A stretch of DNA of 32,405 nt, from contig CAZBEI010000120.1 in assembly GCA_964490895.1 (NCBI GenBank), positions 1-32,405 on the forward strand. The letters are read 5' to 3'. The position numbers and the translations under genes are program-made. Positions 15,690 to 23,324 of the stretch are shown here, piece by piece. This stretch comes from JACRAO01 sp964490895. Its GTDB lineage: Bacteria > Bdellovibrionota > UBA1018. How positions within the stretch are numbered: position 1 is the first letter of the stretch; each line of letters starts with the position of its first letter. The notes beneath the pieces were generated by a model that saw nothing but the letters and a program-made list of their open reading frames with translations, was not told the origin of the DNA and ran no database searches.

Positions 15690-15787
15690 TTGAAAAATTC
15701 CTCCATACGGTTATTAAATGAAATGCTATGTTCTTGGCCTATCGTATGCCAAAAAGAAGTGCAACAAGTAAATCAAATAGCCCATTA

Positions 15788-15810
15788 TCTTGACTCTTAG
15801 AGTCGAGAAT
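15788..15810 (+). promoter_or_regulatory. Operator-like inverted repeat upstream of the second ATPase
   Basis: TCTTGACTC at 15788-15796, then TTA, then GAGTCGAGA at 15800-15808 is an inverted repeat with one mismatch. Its right half (TTAGAGTCGAGAAT) matches the right half of the operator before the first ATPase (TTATAGTCGATAAT) at 12 of 14 positions. It lies 62 bases before the second ATPase start. GAGAAT may serve as a -10, although no good -35 is seen. Confidence 0.5.
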
Positions 15811-15837
15811 GAGCCCCCTGTTTTTCTACTCACTACA

Positions 15838-15869
15838 CAACCGAAGGATATCATGATATCCTTCGGTTG
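15838..15869. promoter_or_regulatory. Perfect 32-bp palindrome at the ATPase start
   Basis: The half-site CAACCGAAGGATATCA (15838-15853) is followed directly by its exact reverse complement (15854-15869), two bases before the ATG at 15872. In RNA this folds into a hairpin that would occupy the ribosome-binding region; in DNA it could bind a dimer. It has no U tract, so it is not a terminator. It also contains AGGA followed by ATG at 15853, opening a five-codon frame (MISFG) whose TGA at 15868-15870 abuts the ATPase start. Confidence 0.85.
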
Positions 15870-15871
15870 AT

Positions 15872-17020
15872 ATGAAGAATTACAAAAGAAACCTGAACCT
15901 AAAGTCACTTTTAAGTCGAAAGTCTGTTCTCCTTTTAGGCCCAAGGCAGACGGGTAAAACGACCCTTGTAGAGAGGGAATTTGGAGAGGCCACTTATTAC
16001 TCGCTCCTGAAAAATGACGTCTTTATGGAACTCAACGCCCATCCTCATCGCCTCAGGGAGGAGTTAGAGAAAAAACCTGTAGGAAGTTTGGTTGCCATAG
16101 ATGAGATTCAACGAATTCCAGAGCTCCTAAACGAAGTTCATTACCTCATTGAAAAGAGGAAACTCCATTTTATACTGACAGGTTCCAGTGCCAGAAAACT
16201 CAGACGCTCCGGCGTAAATCTGCTTGGGGGTCGGGCGACTGAAGTCATCTTTCATCCCCTCAATTACGAAGAAATCAGTGGCGAAGGTTTTGACCTTCTT
16301 CGCATTCTCAATTATGGGACCCTTCCGTCCATTCTCCAATCAGAAGCACCAGAACAAGACCTGCGGGATTACGTGGGTCTTTATGTCAGAGAAGAAATTC
16401 ATGCCGAAGGACTCGTTCGAAAATTGCCTAGTTTCAGTCGATTTCTTGAGGTGGCTGCTCTCAGTAATGCTCAAATGATTAATTATACTAGAATTGCAAG
16501 TGATGCGCAGATTGCACCCTCAGTCTGTTTTGAATATTTTCAAATCCTGAAAGACACACTCATTGCTCACAATCTTCCCTGTTGGCAAAAAAGCCGTAAA
16601 AGAAAAGCACTTTCGACGGGAAAGTATTATTTTTTTGACTGCGGTGTAGCCAGGGCTTTACAAAATCGTAGTGAATTTAAACACAACGACCCGCTTTACG
16701 GCGAAGCTCTAGAAACTTATATTTTCCATGAACTTCGAACGTATACGGATTACAATCGGCTTGCACCGCTGCAGTACTGGAGGTCAACCTCTCAATTAGA
16801 AGTAGACTTTATTTTTAATGATTCCATTGCAATCGAGGTTAAGTCTACAAAAAACCCAGGCCCCAGGGACTTTAGTGGACTCCTTGCGTTGATGGAAGAA
16901 AAACAGCTCAAGGGCTATCTGCTCGTTTGTAATGCCCCCAGAAGTCGTATCCAATCAGGTATCACCGTGTACTCCATCCAAGATTTTCTGCAGGATCTTT
17001 GGTGCAAAAAGATAAAATAA
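15872..17020 (+). CDS. AAA ATPase with intact DUF4143/PDDEXK module
   Basis: 382 residues. Walker A is GPRQTGKT (23-30), Walker B LVAIDEIQ (73-80), sensor TGSS (103-106), then GGRATEVIFHPLNYEEI. The C-terminal module reads GEALETYIFHELRTY (278-291), LEVDFIF with D312, and IAIEVKST with E322 and K324, so the PDDEXK-like active-site residues are all present, unlike in the neighbouring ATPase at 13619. The two share the family but differ in length and motifs. A ribosome site outside the palindrome is not seen, which makes the hairpin a likely control point. The biological role of the family is not established; defence or toxin-like roles are speculation. Confidence 0.88.
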   Translation: MKNYKRNLNLKSLLSRKSVLLLGPRQTGKTTLVEREFGEATYYSLLKNDVFMELNAHPHRLREELEKKPVGSLVAIDEIQRIPELLNEVHYLIEKRKLHFILTGSSARKLRRSGVNLLGGRATEVIFHPLNYEEISGEGFDLLRILNYGTLPSILQSEAPEQDLRDYVGLYVREEIHAEGLVRKLPSFSRFLEVAALSNAQMINYTRIASDAQIAPSVCFEYFQILKDTLIAHNLPCWQKSRKRKALSTGKYYFFDCGVARALQNRSEFKHNDPLYGEALETYIFHELRTYTDYNRLAPLQYWRSTSQLEVDFIFNDSIAIEVKSTKNPGPRDFSGLLALMEEKQLKGYLLVCNAPRSRIQSGITVYSIQDFLQDLWCKKIK

Positions 17021-17065
17021 AATCTCTAGTTAATGAATTCCAAAAAAAGTGCTAGATAAGACAAA

Positions 17066-18088
17066 ATGCCAATGGGAAAGCAAAACGCAATCACCGATGT
17101 CAAAGGCGTCCACGTGGGGCACACCACTTTGAAAAATAAGTGCACTGGCGTCACTGCGCTTTTTCCAAACGATAATCCCTATCTCAAGAGGGTCAGAGCT
17201 GGGGCTTTTGTTTTAAACGGCGCCGGCGAAATGACAGGTCTTTTGCAAATCCAAGAATGGGGTTTGATCGAAACTCCCATTTTACTCACCCATACCTTAG
17301 CCGTGGGGACTTGCTATAGTGCCTGTGTAAAATACTTAATCAAAAAACACCCCAGCCTTGGGAGAGAAAGTGACGTTGCAATCCCCGTGGTAGGAGAGTG
17401 TGACGATTCGTGGCTCAATGACATTCAAAAACAATCCATTACGGAAAAGCATGTCTTAAGAGCACTTCAAAAAGCGTCTTCACAAAACACCCAACTCGAA
17501 AAAATACAACAAGGCTGTGTAGGAGCCGGAACCGGGATGGTGGCTTTTGATCTCAAAGGTGGAGTGGGCACTGCTTCGCGCTGCATAAGCATTGAGAAGA
17601 AAAAATACACCCTGGGTGTGTTGGTGGTTACGAATCTTGGAAAATTAGAAAACCTAATCATTTGCGGAAAAAATATCGGAAAAACCCTTTCAAAAAAATA
17701 CCCTTCTTTGCAACGAAGAAAACATCCGGCCGGAAGTATGATTGGCATAGTGGCCACGGATGCTCCTCTTGTGTCAGCTCAACTCAGACGGATTGCAAAG
17801 CGAGCTGCACTTGGAGTAGCCAAGGTGGGTTCTTTTGCTGCACATGGATCAGGAGAAATTTTTTTGGCTTTTACAACGGCAAATCCAGTTCCAAGGAACT
17901 CTCGCGAGAGTACTGAAAAAATAGAGGTTTTATTAGATCCCGAGCTCGATCCTCTTTTTGAAGCCGCCCTTGAGTGTACCGAAGAAGCTATTTTAAACTC
18001 TCTTTTTGAAGCCACAGACACCACCGGAAGAAACGGCCATTTTGTCCCAAAGTTTCGGGTATGCGGAACGATGGACGAACATACCTAA
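17066..18088 (+). CDS. P1-family (DmpA/BapA-like) aminopeptidase
   Basis: 340 residues, no signal peptide. It starts with NAITDVKGVHVGHTTL and FVLNGAGEMTGLLQIQEWG, standard for the P1 (S58) peptidase family. The autoproteolytic junction and nucleophile are visible as PAG-S224 in HPAGSMIGIVATDAPL. The mature enzyme would be an alpha chain (about 1-223) and a beta chain starting with Ser224. The later AHGSGEIFLAFTTAN matches the family. Members release N-terminal residues (D- or L-amino acids, beta-peptides), but substrate cannot be predicted. An ATG at 17072 is an alternative start. It follows the second ATPase by 45 bases and may be read through from it, although its own promoter cannot be excluded. 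Confidence 0.9.
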   Translation: MPMGKQNAITDVKGVHVGHTTLKNKCTGVTALFPNDNPYLKRVRAGAFVLNGAGEMTGLLQIQEWGLIETPILLTHTLAVGTCYSACVKYLIKKHPSLGRESDVAIPVVGECDDSWLNDIQKQSITEKHVLRALQKASSQNTQLEKIQQGCVGAGTGMVAFDLKGGVGTASRCISIEKKKYTLGVLVVTNLGKLENLIICGKNIGKTLSKKYPSLQRRKHPAGSMIGIVATDAPLVSAQLRRIAKRAALGVAKVGSFAAHGSGEIFLAFTTANPVPRNSRESTEKIEVLLDPELDPLFEAALECTEEAILNSLFEATDTTGRNGHFVPKFRVCGTMDEHT

Positions 18089-18450
18089 TTAATTTTTCTT
18101 ACTCGGGCTCCAGATTTCTTTCGCAAGCACGCGCTGCAACTCCGATTCGCTTACATGAAAACTCAGCGGTAAAGTGGGTTGGGCGCCCTCTAGTATGAAC
18201 TAATTCCAATCTAATTGCACCCTCCTCAGCATTCGAAAAAAACAAGGCATTACTAATTCCCCTCTGCCCCCAGTGTGAGTTCCCCCATGTCGGCACTGCT
18301 TTTTTTGACTGATTTACAGCCCGCCGTCAGAAAACTGTACTTGTACATTATAGTGTACTAAATTTGACATATAAATACATTATGATGTACTATTATTACA
18401 ACTAAACTGTTAGGAGTAAATTTACAGTTTGATCACTCTTTGGAGAATAC
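18089..18450 (+). promoter_or_regulatory. hipBA control region with two operator repeats
   Basis: No convincing gene is seen in 18,089-18,340. Two near-identical 16-bp inverted repeats follow: GTACATTATAGTGTAC at 18343-18358 and ATACATTATGATGTAC at 18375-18390, 32 bp apart (three helical turns). A promoter with TTGACA at 18364-18369 and TACTAT at 18388-18393 has its -10 inside the second repeat, ideal for HipB autorepression. Further down, AAACTGT (18404-18410) and ACAGTTT (18424-18430) can form a leader hairpin. TTTGGAG lies 5-11 bases before the hipB-like ATG at 18451. Confidence 0.75.
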
Positions 18451-18792
18451 ATGCTCAACTGGGAAAAGCTGATTGCCGCCGATGCGATACTCGAACTCAA
18501 AGAAGTGGGCCGTCTGTTGGCGGGAGCTCGAAAGCGCCGAGAAATGTCGATCTCCGAACTTGCCCTTCGCATTGGAATTGATCGCCGCACACTGAGCCAA
18601 CTCGAAAAGGGCAGCCCCAAAGTTTCGTTGGGTATCTTTTTTCAGGTTCTAAGTGCCCTACACCTCCTGCGTGGCATCGAGGAAGCTCTCAAACCAGAAA
18701 ACGATCTCGAATCTATTTCTACAGCAGTTCGCAAAGTTCGCAGCCGTCAGACACTATCAAGAAAAATTAGTAATGAGAAAGTGAACTTCTGA
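18451..18792 (+). CDS. HipB-like XRE-family antitoxin/repressor
   Basis: 113 residues. An XRE helix-turn-helix covers about residues 20-80: GRLLAGARKRREMSISELALRIGIDRRTLSQLEKG, then VSLGIFFQVLSAL. The basic C-terminal tail (VRKVRSRQTLSRKIS) may contact the partner. In HipBA systems the dimeric HTH protein binds the promoter repeats and, with HipA, represses the operon; the two repeats upstream fit this. Its TGA overlaps the ATG of the HipA-like gene by one base (TGATG at 18790-18794), so the pair is translationally coupled. Confidence 0.88.
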   Translation: MLNWEKLIAADAILELKEVGRLLAGARKRREMSISELALRIGIDRRTLSQLEKGSPKVSLGIFFQVLSALHLLRGIEEALKPENDLESISTAVRKVRSRQTLSRKISNEKVNF

Positions 18793-20009
18793 TGCTCCAG
18801 GAAGTCTATGTCTATATCCACTTAGAACCCGATGGCTGGGTGCCAGCGGGCTTACTCCAGTTCGAAGAAATGGGCCGTTACTCCACAAGCACCTTTCGAT
18901 ACGGCACGAAGTACCTTAATCGATCCAACAAGATCGAGATCGACCCAATACAGCTGCCATTGCAAGATAAGACATTTAGCACCCCCGATGGCTTCAGCCT
19001 CTTTAATGGGATTCGAGACGCTGCTCCAGACAAGTGGGGCCGCTACCTGCTGGACAAAAAATTTGCACGTGCACTCTCAGAATTAGAATATGTTGCCGCA
19101 ACTGGACCGAATCGAGTCGGGGCCCTAGCTTTCTCAGATAATCCAGAGTCTGGGCCAAAAATCTATACCCCCACCGGATTCGAAAATCTGCACTCAAAGC
19201 AACTGGATCTTGCTCTTTGTGTAGAAGCAGTGAAAGACCTCGAGGCATCAGAAGAAACAGAACGTCTAAAAAAATATTTACAATATGGACCCTCACTTGG
19301 TGGGTCGCGCCCCAAGGCCACTCTTATTTGGAATGGAAAACCACACCTCGCCAAGTTTTCTCTCTCACTAGACAGCAGAGACGAACCCTTGGTCGAGTTT
19401 GCTACAATGACACTCGCAAAAAAATGTGGTTTGCGAGTTCCTCCTGTCAAAATAGCTGAAGCAGCCGGGCGCTCAATTTATTTGATCGAGCGTTTTGACC
19501 GAAGGCCAAACGGCTCCCCAATTCCGTTCATTTCAGGCCTGACTGTTACTGGAAACCATGAGAGTGACTATTCGGCCTGGAGCTACCATAGCTTAGTAGA
19601 TGCAATCGCAAAATATTCGAATCGCATCGAACAAGACATGAGAGAACTTTTTCAACGAATGGTGTTCAATATTAGGATCTACAATAACGACGACCATCCA
19701 AGAAACTTCGGTTTCCTCAGTTCTGGCCACAATCGCTGGGATCTTTCCCCACTTTATGACGTAGTTCCAGCAAATGTGAACTCGCAAAGCTATCGGCTGG
19801 CAATGACAATCGGGGCCGAAGGAAAGAGAGCATCGATGACCAATGCTCTCTCCCAATATGAGCGCTTCCGCCTCACTCTAAACGAGGCGAAAATTATTAT
19901 CGCTCGAACAAAAGAGGTTGTTGCAACCTGGCGCGATCATTTCAAAGAAGTTGGGATAAAGAAAAGCGAACTCAAAGCACTGGAGAACAGCTTTAGAGAA
20001 AAGCCATAG
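18792..20009 (+). CDS. HipA-like serine/threonine kinase toxin
   Basis: 405 residues, a full-length HipA fold. The N-terminal couple domain reads VYVYIHLEPDGWVPAGLLQFEEMG. The Gly-rich nucleotide loop is PSLGGSRPKATL (167-178), and K188 in HLAKFS is the ATP-binding lysine. The kinase core has RSIYLIERFDR (227-237), the catalytic loop NNDDHPRN with D300 and N305, and the metal site D323 in LSPLYDVVP. Family members phosphorylate aminoacyl-tRNA synthetases (HipA: GltX) and cause growth arrest and persistence. The substrate here is not predictable. All catalytic residues are kept, so the toxin appears active. Confidence 0.92.
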   Translation: MLQEVYVYIHLEPDGWVPAGLLQFEEMGRYSTSTFRYGTKYLNRSNKIEIDPIQLPLQDKTFSTPDGFSLFNGIRDAAPDKWGRYLLDKKFARALSELEYVAATGPNRVGALAFSDNPESGPKIYTPTGFENLHSKQLDLALCVEAVKDLEASEETERLKKYLQYGPSLGGSRPKATLIWNGKPHLAKFSLSLDSRDEPLVEFATMTLAKKCGLRVPPVKIAEAAGRSIYLIERFDRRPNGSPIPFISGLTVTGNHESDYSAWSYHSLVDAIAKYSNRIEQDMRELFQRMVFNIRIYNNDDHPRNFGFLSSGHNRWDLSPLYDVVPANVNSQSYRLAMTIGAEGKRASMTNALSQYERFRLTLNEAKIIIARTKEVVATWRDHFKEVGIKKSELKALENSFREKP

Positions 20010-20085
20010 CCCTCAAGAAGCTGTATTTCAACAGAATGATGTTCAAAGAGTATGAGATTATAATTATTGTTGGGGGCTATTTTTT
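20006..20085 (+). terminator. Long-loop terminator-like stem after hipA
   Basis: ATAGCCCTCAA at 20006-20016 (including the hipA-like TAG stop) pairs with TTGGGGGCTAT at 20070-20080 with a single G-U, followed by TTTTT. The loop is 53 bases, longer than usual. It lies just before the convergent LysR stop at 20099. Confidence 0.45.
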
Positions 20086-20098
20086 CTACCTGATCCAA

Positions 20099-20953
20099 TT
20101 ACAAAAGCTTGGCTGCTCCCTTAATTAAGTCATTAATTACAGCTTGGTGAAGTTTTGAATAAAAAGGTTGTTGATAGTAATGGAGAACAACATCAGTCTT
20201 ATAAGTCTTGTGGTGCTTAATGATTTTTATATCAGTATTTTTGACAATGAGGTGTTCAGACATAACAGCTCTCCCAAGTCCCAAAGCAACTCCGTCTATA
20301 ATGCCATAGCAATCATCAAAATAAGACCGACGGTATTTCAGTCCACTTTGGGTTTTAAAAAAAAGTTCGGTGCTCAGATCCTCTGAATCATTATCCAAAA
20401 AAATATCATTTCGAAGAGAAATTTTTTTACTCTCAATCATAACAAAATTTTCACATCCAAGTACCACTGCTTGTAAATTTGATCTCTCGAGATGATAGTC
20501 CATAATAATAAAATCAACTTCTGCTCTCTGCAACAGGCCTGGAAGTTCTTGCATGTTGGAACATATAAACTCACAAAGAATATTAGAATGTTTCTCCAAA
20601 AGAGGTTTTAGCGCTGGAATCAAAACAGAGCGTAAAACTGAAGAATAACTGGCAATCTTAACAGTACCGGTAACTTCAAAAGATTTAGAAACATTGAGAT
20701 CATTAATCAGTTCTTCCTCCATAGAGTTCCTGGTTTGACAGTATCTCAAGAGTCTCTCCCCCTGCTGCGTTAACTTTGCTCCCACTGAGGTACGAATAAA
20801 CAAAGTCAAGCCCAGTTCATCTTCAAGGTTTTTAATCCTTTGAGAGAGAGCTGACTGAGTAATGTTGAGGTGTTTCGCTGCCAAAGAAAAACTTCCGTCT
20901 TTGGCCACTCCTAAAAATGCATCTAAGTAAAGAGAGGATAGACTCATAGCCAT
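20099..20953 (-). CDS. LysR-family transcriptional regulator (module 1)
   Basis: 284 residues from the ATG at 20953; an ATG at 20947 gives MSLSSLYLDAF and is equally likely. The winged HTH is at about residues 5-65: LDAFLGVAKDGSFSLAAKHLNITQSALSQRIKNLEDELGLTLF, then the family's GAKLTQQGERLL. The effector domain (about 90-284) includes GTVKIASYSSVLRSVLIPALKPLL and VDFIIMDYHLE. It is divergent from the secreted-protein/cytochrome operon, with 132 bases between. That interval holds a 10-bp palindrome and a CAATTA-N7-TAATTG repeat, so it probably controls that operon. The effector is unknown. Confidence 0.9.
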   Translation of the reverse strand: MAMSLSSLYLDAFLGVAKDGSFSLAAKHLNITQSALSQRIKNLEDELGLTLFIRTSVGAKLTQQGERLLRYCQTRNSMEEELINDLNVSKSFEVTGTVKIASYSSVLRSVLIPALKPLLEKHSNILCEFICSNMQELPGLLQRAEVDFIIMDYHLERSNLQAVVLGCENFVMIESKKISLRNDIFLDNDSEDLSTELFFKTQSGLKYRRSYFDDCYGIIDGVALGLGRAVMSEHLIVKNTDIKIIKHHKTYKTDVVLHYYQQPFYSKLHQAVINDLIKGAAKLL

Positions 20954-20964
20954 TAGATAATACG

Positions 20965-20998
20965 ATAGTACTATTAAATCAATTAATTTTACTAATTG
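20965..20998. promoter_or_regulatory. Candidate LysR binding repeats, module 1
   Basis: ATAGTACTAT at 20965-20974 is a perfect palindrome. CAATTA (20980-20985) and TAATTG (20993-20998) form an inverted repeat with a seven-base centre. Both lie between the divergent LysR gene and its neighbour operon, at 10-45 bases from the LysR start, where autoregulating LysR sites normally occur. Confidence 0.5.
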
Positions 20999-21085
20999 CA
21001 ACTTTTCCCATAACTCTTGAGCTGAGAAATAATTTAGTACCTAATGACAGGTATTGAGAAGATCTCATTTTCTTAGGAGGAAAAT

Positions 21086-21478
21086 ATGAAAAAAGTAATA
21101 TTAACGATGTTAACCAGCGTACTATTTGTAGGGGGTGCCGCACATGCGGATTACCAGTGTACTGATTTAAATAACGAAATCAGCATGACAGTGAGTCAAA
21201 ATCACACCTGCCATCTTGGAGACACCTTTGTTCTACTGGTGTCCGGAACTAAACAAACCGAAACTCATCTTTTTGGAACAATCCATTCCGAAGGAGGAGT
21301 CTTGCTTCAGAAAAAGGTCGTCAATTTTTTCAATAGTCAAGATACGTTGACGATAGTTTCCAGACCTAAAATATGTGGACGAGGCGCATGTGACCCTAAT
21401 GCCAGTCCTGTTATTACGGCCAATCTAAAAATCGGAGATACTGAAACGTATTTTTCATGCGATGAAACAAGTCTATAA
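21086..21478 (+). CDS. Small secreted protein, unknown function
   Basis: 130 residues with a signal peptide (KKVILTMLTSVLFVGGAAHA, cleaved before DYQC). The mature protein of about 110 residues is beta-rich and has six cysteines (in YQCTD, HTCHL, PKICGRGACDP and FSCDE), enough for disulfides. No family is recognised. A strong AGGAGG lies five bases before the ATG, suggesting high expression. It is the first gene of a tight four-gene unit with a diheme cytochrome, divergent from the LysR gene at 20099. Its last 17 bases overlap the cytochrome gene. Confidence 0.75.
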   Translation: MKKVILTMLTSVLFVGGAAHADYQCTDLNNEISMTVSQNHTCHLGDTFVLLVSGTKQTETHLFGTIHSEGGVLLQKKVVNFFNSQDTLTIVSRPKICGRGACDPNASPVITANLKIGDTETYFSCDETSL

Positions 21479-22202
21479 AATAGCAACTGTTATTTTGCTT
21501 TCTTTGACTGGCCTCCTGGTTTTCATCATCAATGATGACCAGGAGGTTTTCATTGAGTCCAGAGAATCTAAAACAACACTTGGGGGTCCGGTGTTTAACA
21601 AGATTAAGTATTTTCGATTTAAAAATAAAGACGTTTGGATGATGAACCAAAGCCATCATGGATTCAATGCTAAATCTAAGGATTGGGATCGACTGGCTAT
21701 TGTTGTAGATAAAACACAGTCTCCCAAAGTTGCTCAGTTTTATCAGCTTGAACCGGGGCAACTCAAGTGGGAGGAAAATCCTACAGAAAAGCCCTTTAGG
21801 GTTTCTTGTTTTATATGTCACAACAATGGGCCACGAGTCATTCGTCCAAACTATGATTCTCTATTTACTTCATCTCAACTCAAAGAAAAATTAAAAATTC
21901 CATACTGGAATTTGAACATTAAACTTTATGGCAGGGTCATCGCCAATAAAATACATGACCAACGAGATCCATCAGCACAACCCCCCTTTCGCTTCCGCAG
22001 TCCCTATGAAAATGAAACACTCAAAATCGCTACATGTATCAAATGTCACAAAGAGTCTGGCTTTCTCGCTAGAGGCTCGCTTGTGCGACAACAGGCCACT
22101 ACGATCAAGTTTATGTTTGAGTCGGGTCAAATGCCACCGTTTGGTTTTGGGTTGTCATTCCAAGAAAAACAAGAACTCAAAAAATTTCTTGAGGGATTTT
22201 AA
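21462..22202 (+). CDS. Diheme c-type cytochrome, membrane-anchored or periplasmic
   Basis: 246 residues. An N-terminal hydrophobic segment (VILLSLTGLLVFII, about 10-23) acts as anchor or signal. Two heme c attachment sites are present: CFICH at 116-120 and CIKCH at 192-196. M224 in SGQMPPFG is a plausible axial ligand for one heme, since the MPP context is typical. The region around the first heme (HNNGPRVIRPNY) is unusual. The N-terminal ~110 residues are not recognised; WMMNQSHHGFNAKSKDWDRLAIVV may be a separate beta domain. Position between secreted proteins suggests periplasmic electron transfer; partners are unknown. Confidence 0.85.
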   Translation: MKQVYKIATVILLSLTGLLVFIINDDQEVFIESRESKTTLGGPVFNKIKYFRFKNKDVWMMNQSHHGFNAKSKDWDRLAIVVDKTQSPKVAQFYQLEPGQLKWEENPTEKPFRVSCFICHNNGPRVIRPNYDSLFTSSQLKEKLKIPYWNLNIKLYGRVIANKIHDQRDPSAQPPFRFRSPYENETLKIATCIKCHKESGFLARGSLVRQQATTIKFMFESGQMPPFGFGLSFQEKQELKKFLEGF

Positions 22203-22204
22203 TC

Positions 22205-22390
22205 ATGCTGGTTATGTTTATTGCTGTTTTTATTTTTGGTTTAGTTCCTCTATTAAGAGAGTTCTTTCGATGTGAGCAAGCATTGCTAGCTCTTAAAAAG
22301 GAGCTTGAGTCTTTTTTGGGGACCCAAACGATTTTGCGTTGCATTGTGTTAATTGCTAATGCTAGGAATATTTTTCAAGGTGTGAGGTGA
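22205..22390 (+). CDS. Small membrane protein, unknown
   Basis: 61 residues. One strong membrane helix (LVMFIAVFIFGLVPLL, about 2-18) is followed by a charged helical region (RCEQALLALKKELESFLG) and a short hydrophobic stretch. It starts two bases after the cytochrome stop and ends three bases before the next ATG. This packing is the main reason to accept it as a real gene. No homologue is recognised; it might be a subunit that holds the cytochrome at the membrane. Confidence 0.55.
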   Translation: MLVMFIAVFIFGLVPLLREFFRCEQALLALKKELESFLGTQTILRCIVLIANARNIFQGVR

Positions 22391-22393
22391 AAT

Positions 22394-23290
22394 ATGAAAA
22401 TTAAGATTATTTTTCTAATGGCCATGTTCTTGGTGACCAGAATAGCGCTCGCAGACACTCTGTATGACTGCAAATCGGACCGTCCTGAGATGGCCGGATT
22501 TCATAACATGGTTTTATTTGGGACTCCCGAAGACGAACTTTACGTCTATCACTTGCCGCCTTTCCTAGGTGAAGTTAACAGCTCAGAGCATGTTCGCATG
22601 CACGTGTATCAGGCTTTGTGGAATATCCAGCTCGATGCTGGAACCCAAAAAGCCTATAATATAAAATTTTCAAATGAGAGAACCGCAATGAATCCATTTC
22701 CATTTTTTAGCATAGGACCCAAGGGCAATTCTTTCAAGGTGCCTGAGATGATTTGTGATCCCGGTTTCTCTTTAAGCGCAGAAGCAGTATTTGGTCACGT
22801 CGAGAATAGCCCTAGGATTATTCATCCTAATTTTCCAAGACCAGAAAAACTAGTAAACAAGTTATCGATAGTATCAGTGAAGGGCAAAACAATCTTTGCC
22901 AGAAGATTTGACGGAACTTCAAAATCTACGCTTACTTATTTTATTTTTGGAACGCCAAAACAATATTTCATGGCTCACTATTTGACTGATGATGAAAATA
23001 GCTTTGATCAGATTGTTGCCGTTGAAATAGAAAACGGTAATTTTAAAACTGAGGTTTCTAAAGCTAATATGTCCCTTGTCAATGTTCCTGTGGTTCCAGA
23101 AAATGGCCTGATCTCAATCCCTGAATATTCTACCCAAAGTAGTCCTAATAATAAGTGGAAACTTCCTGTCACCCCCCTTGGAAAAACACTAAATGTGTCA
23201 ACCGATGGAGAAACCTCTGTTACTGGACAGATCAAAATCATGGGTGAAATTTATTTCAACAATGACAGTGATCTCAGAAAAGTGGAATAG
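22394..23290 (+). CDS. Secreted protein of unknown function, cytochrome operon
   Basis: 298 residues with a signal peptide (KIKIIFLMAMFLVTRIALA, cleaved before DTLYDC). The mature protein is beta-rich, with few cysteines. The segment VENSPRIIHPNF (about residues 136-147) resembles NNGPRVIRPNY next to heme 1 of the diheme protein in the same operon, including PR-[V/I]-I-x-PN-[Y/F]. The protein has no CxxCH motif. Good ribosome spacing follows GTGAGG. It is the last gene of the unit; a hairpin with U-rich tail overlaps its stop codon. Confidence 0.72.
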   Translation: MKIKIIFLMAMFLVTRIALADTLYDCKSDRPEMAGFHNMVLFGTPEDELYVYHLPPFLGEVNSSEHVRMHVYQALWNIQLDAGTQKAYNIKFSNERTAMNPFPFFSIGPKGNSFKVPEMICDPGFSLSAEAVFGHVENSPRIIHPNFPRPEKLVNKLSIVSVKGKTIFARRFDGTSKSTLTYFIFGTPKQYFMAHYLTDDENSFDQIVAVEIENGNFKTEVSKANMSLVNVPVVPENGLISIPEYSTQSSPNNKWKLPVTPLGKTLNVSTDGETSVTGQIKIMGEIYFNNDSDLRKVE

Positions 23291-23324
23291 CCAAGGCTTA
23301 GTTTTAAAATGATGGAGCTATTTT
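23286..23324 (+). terminator. Terminator-like hairpin between convergent genes
   Basis: AATAGCCA from 23286 pairs with TGG-A-GCTATT ending at 23322, followed by TT. The left arm contains the stop codon of the upstream gene, and the right arm overlaps the stop of the convergent LysR gene at 23318. Stem of about eight pairs with a one-base bulge. Confidence 0.45.

Noticed and set aside
18099..18296. A 65-codon minus-strand frame before hipBA
   Set aside because: No family resemblance, no ribosome site, and it lies in the control region; a decayed gene cannot be excluded.
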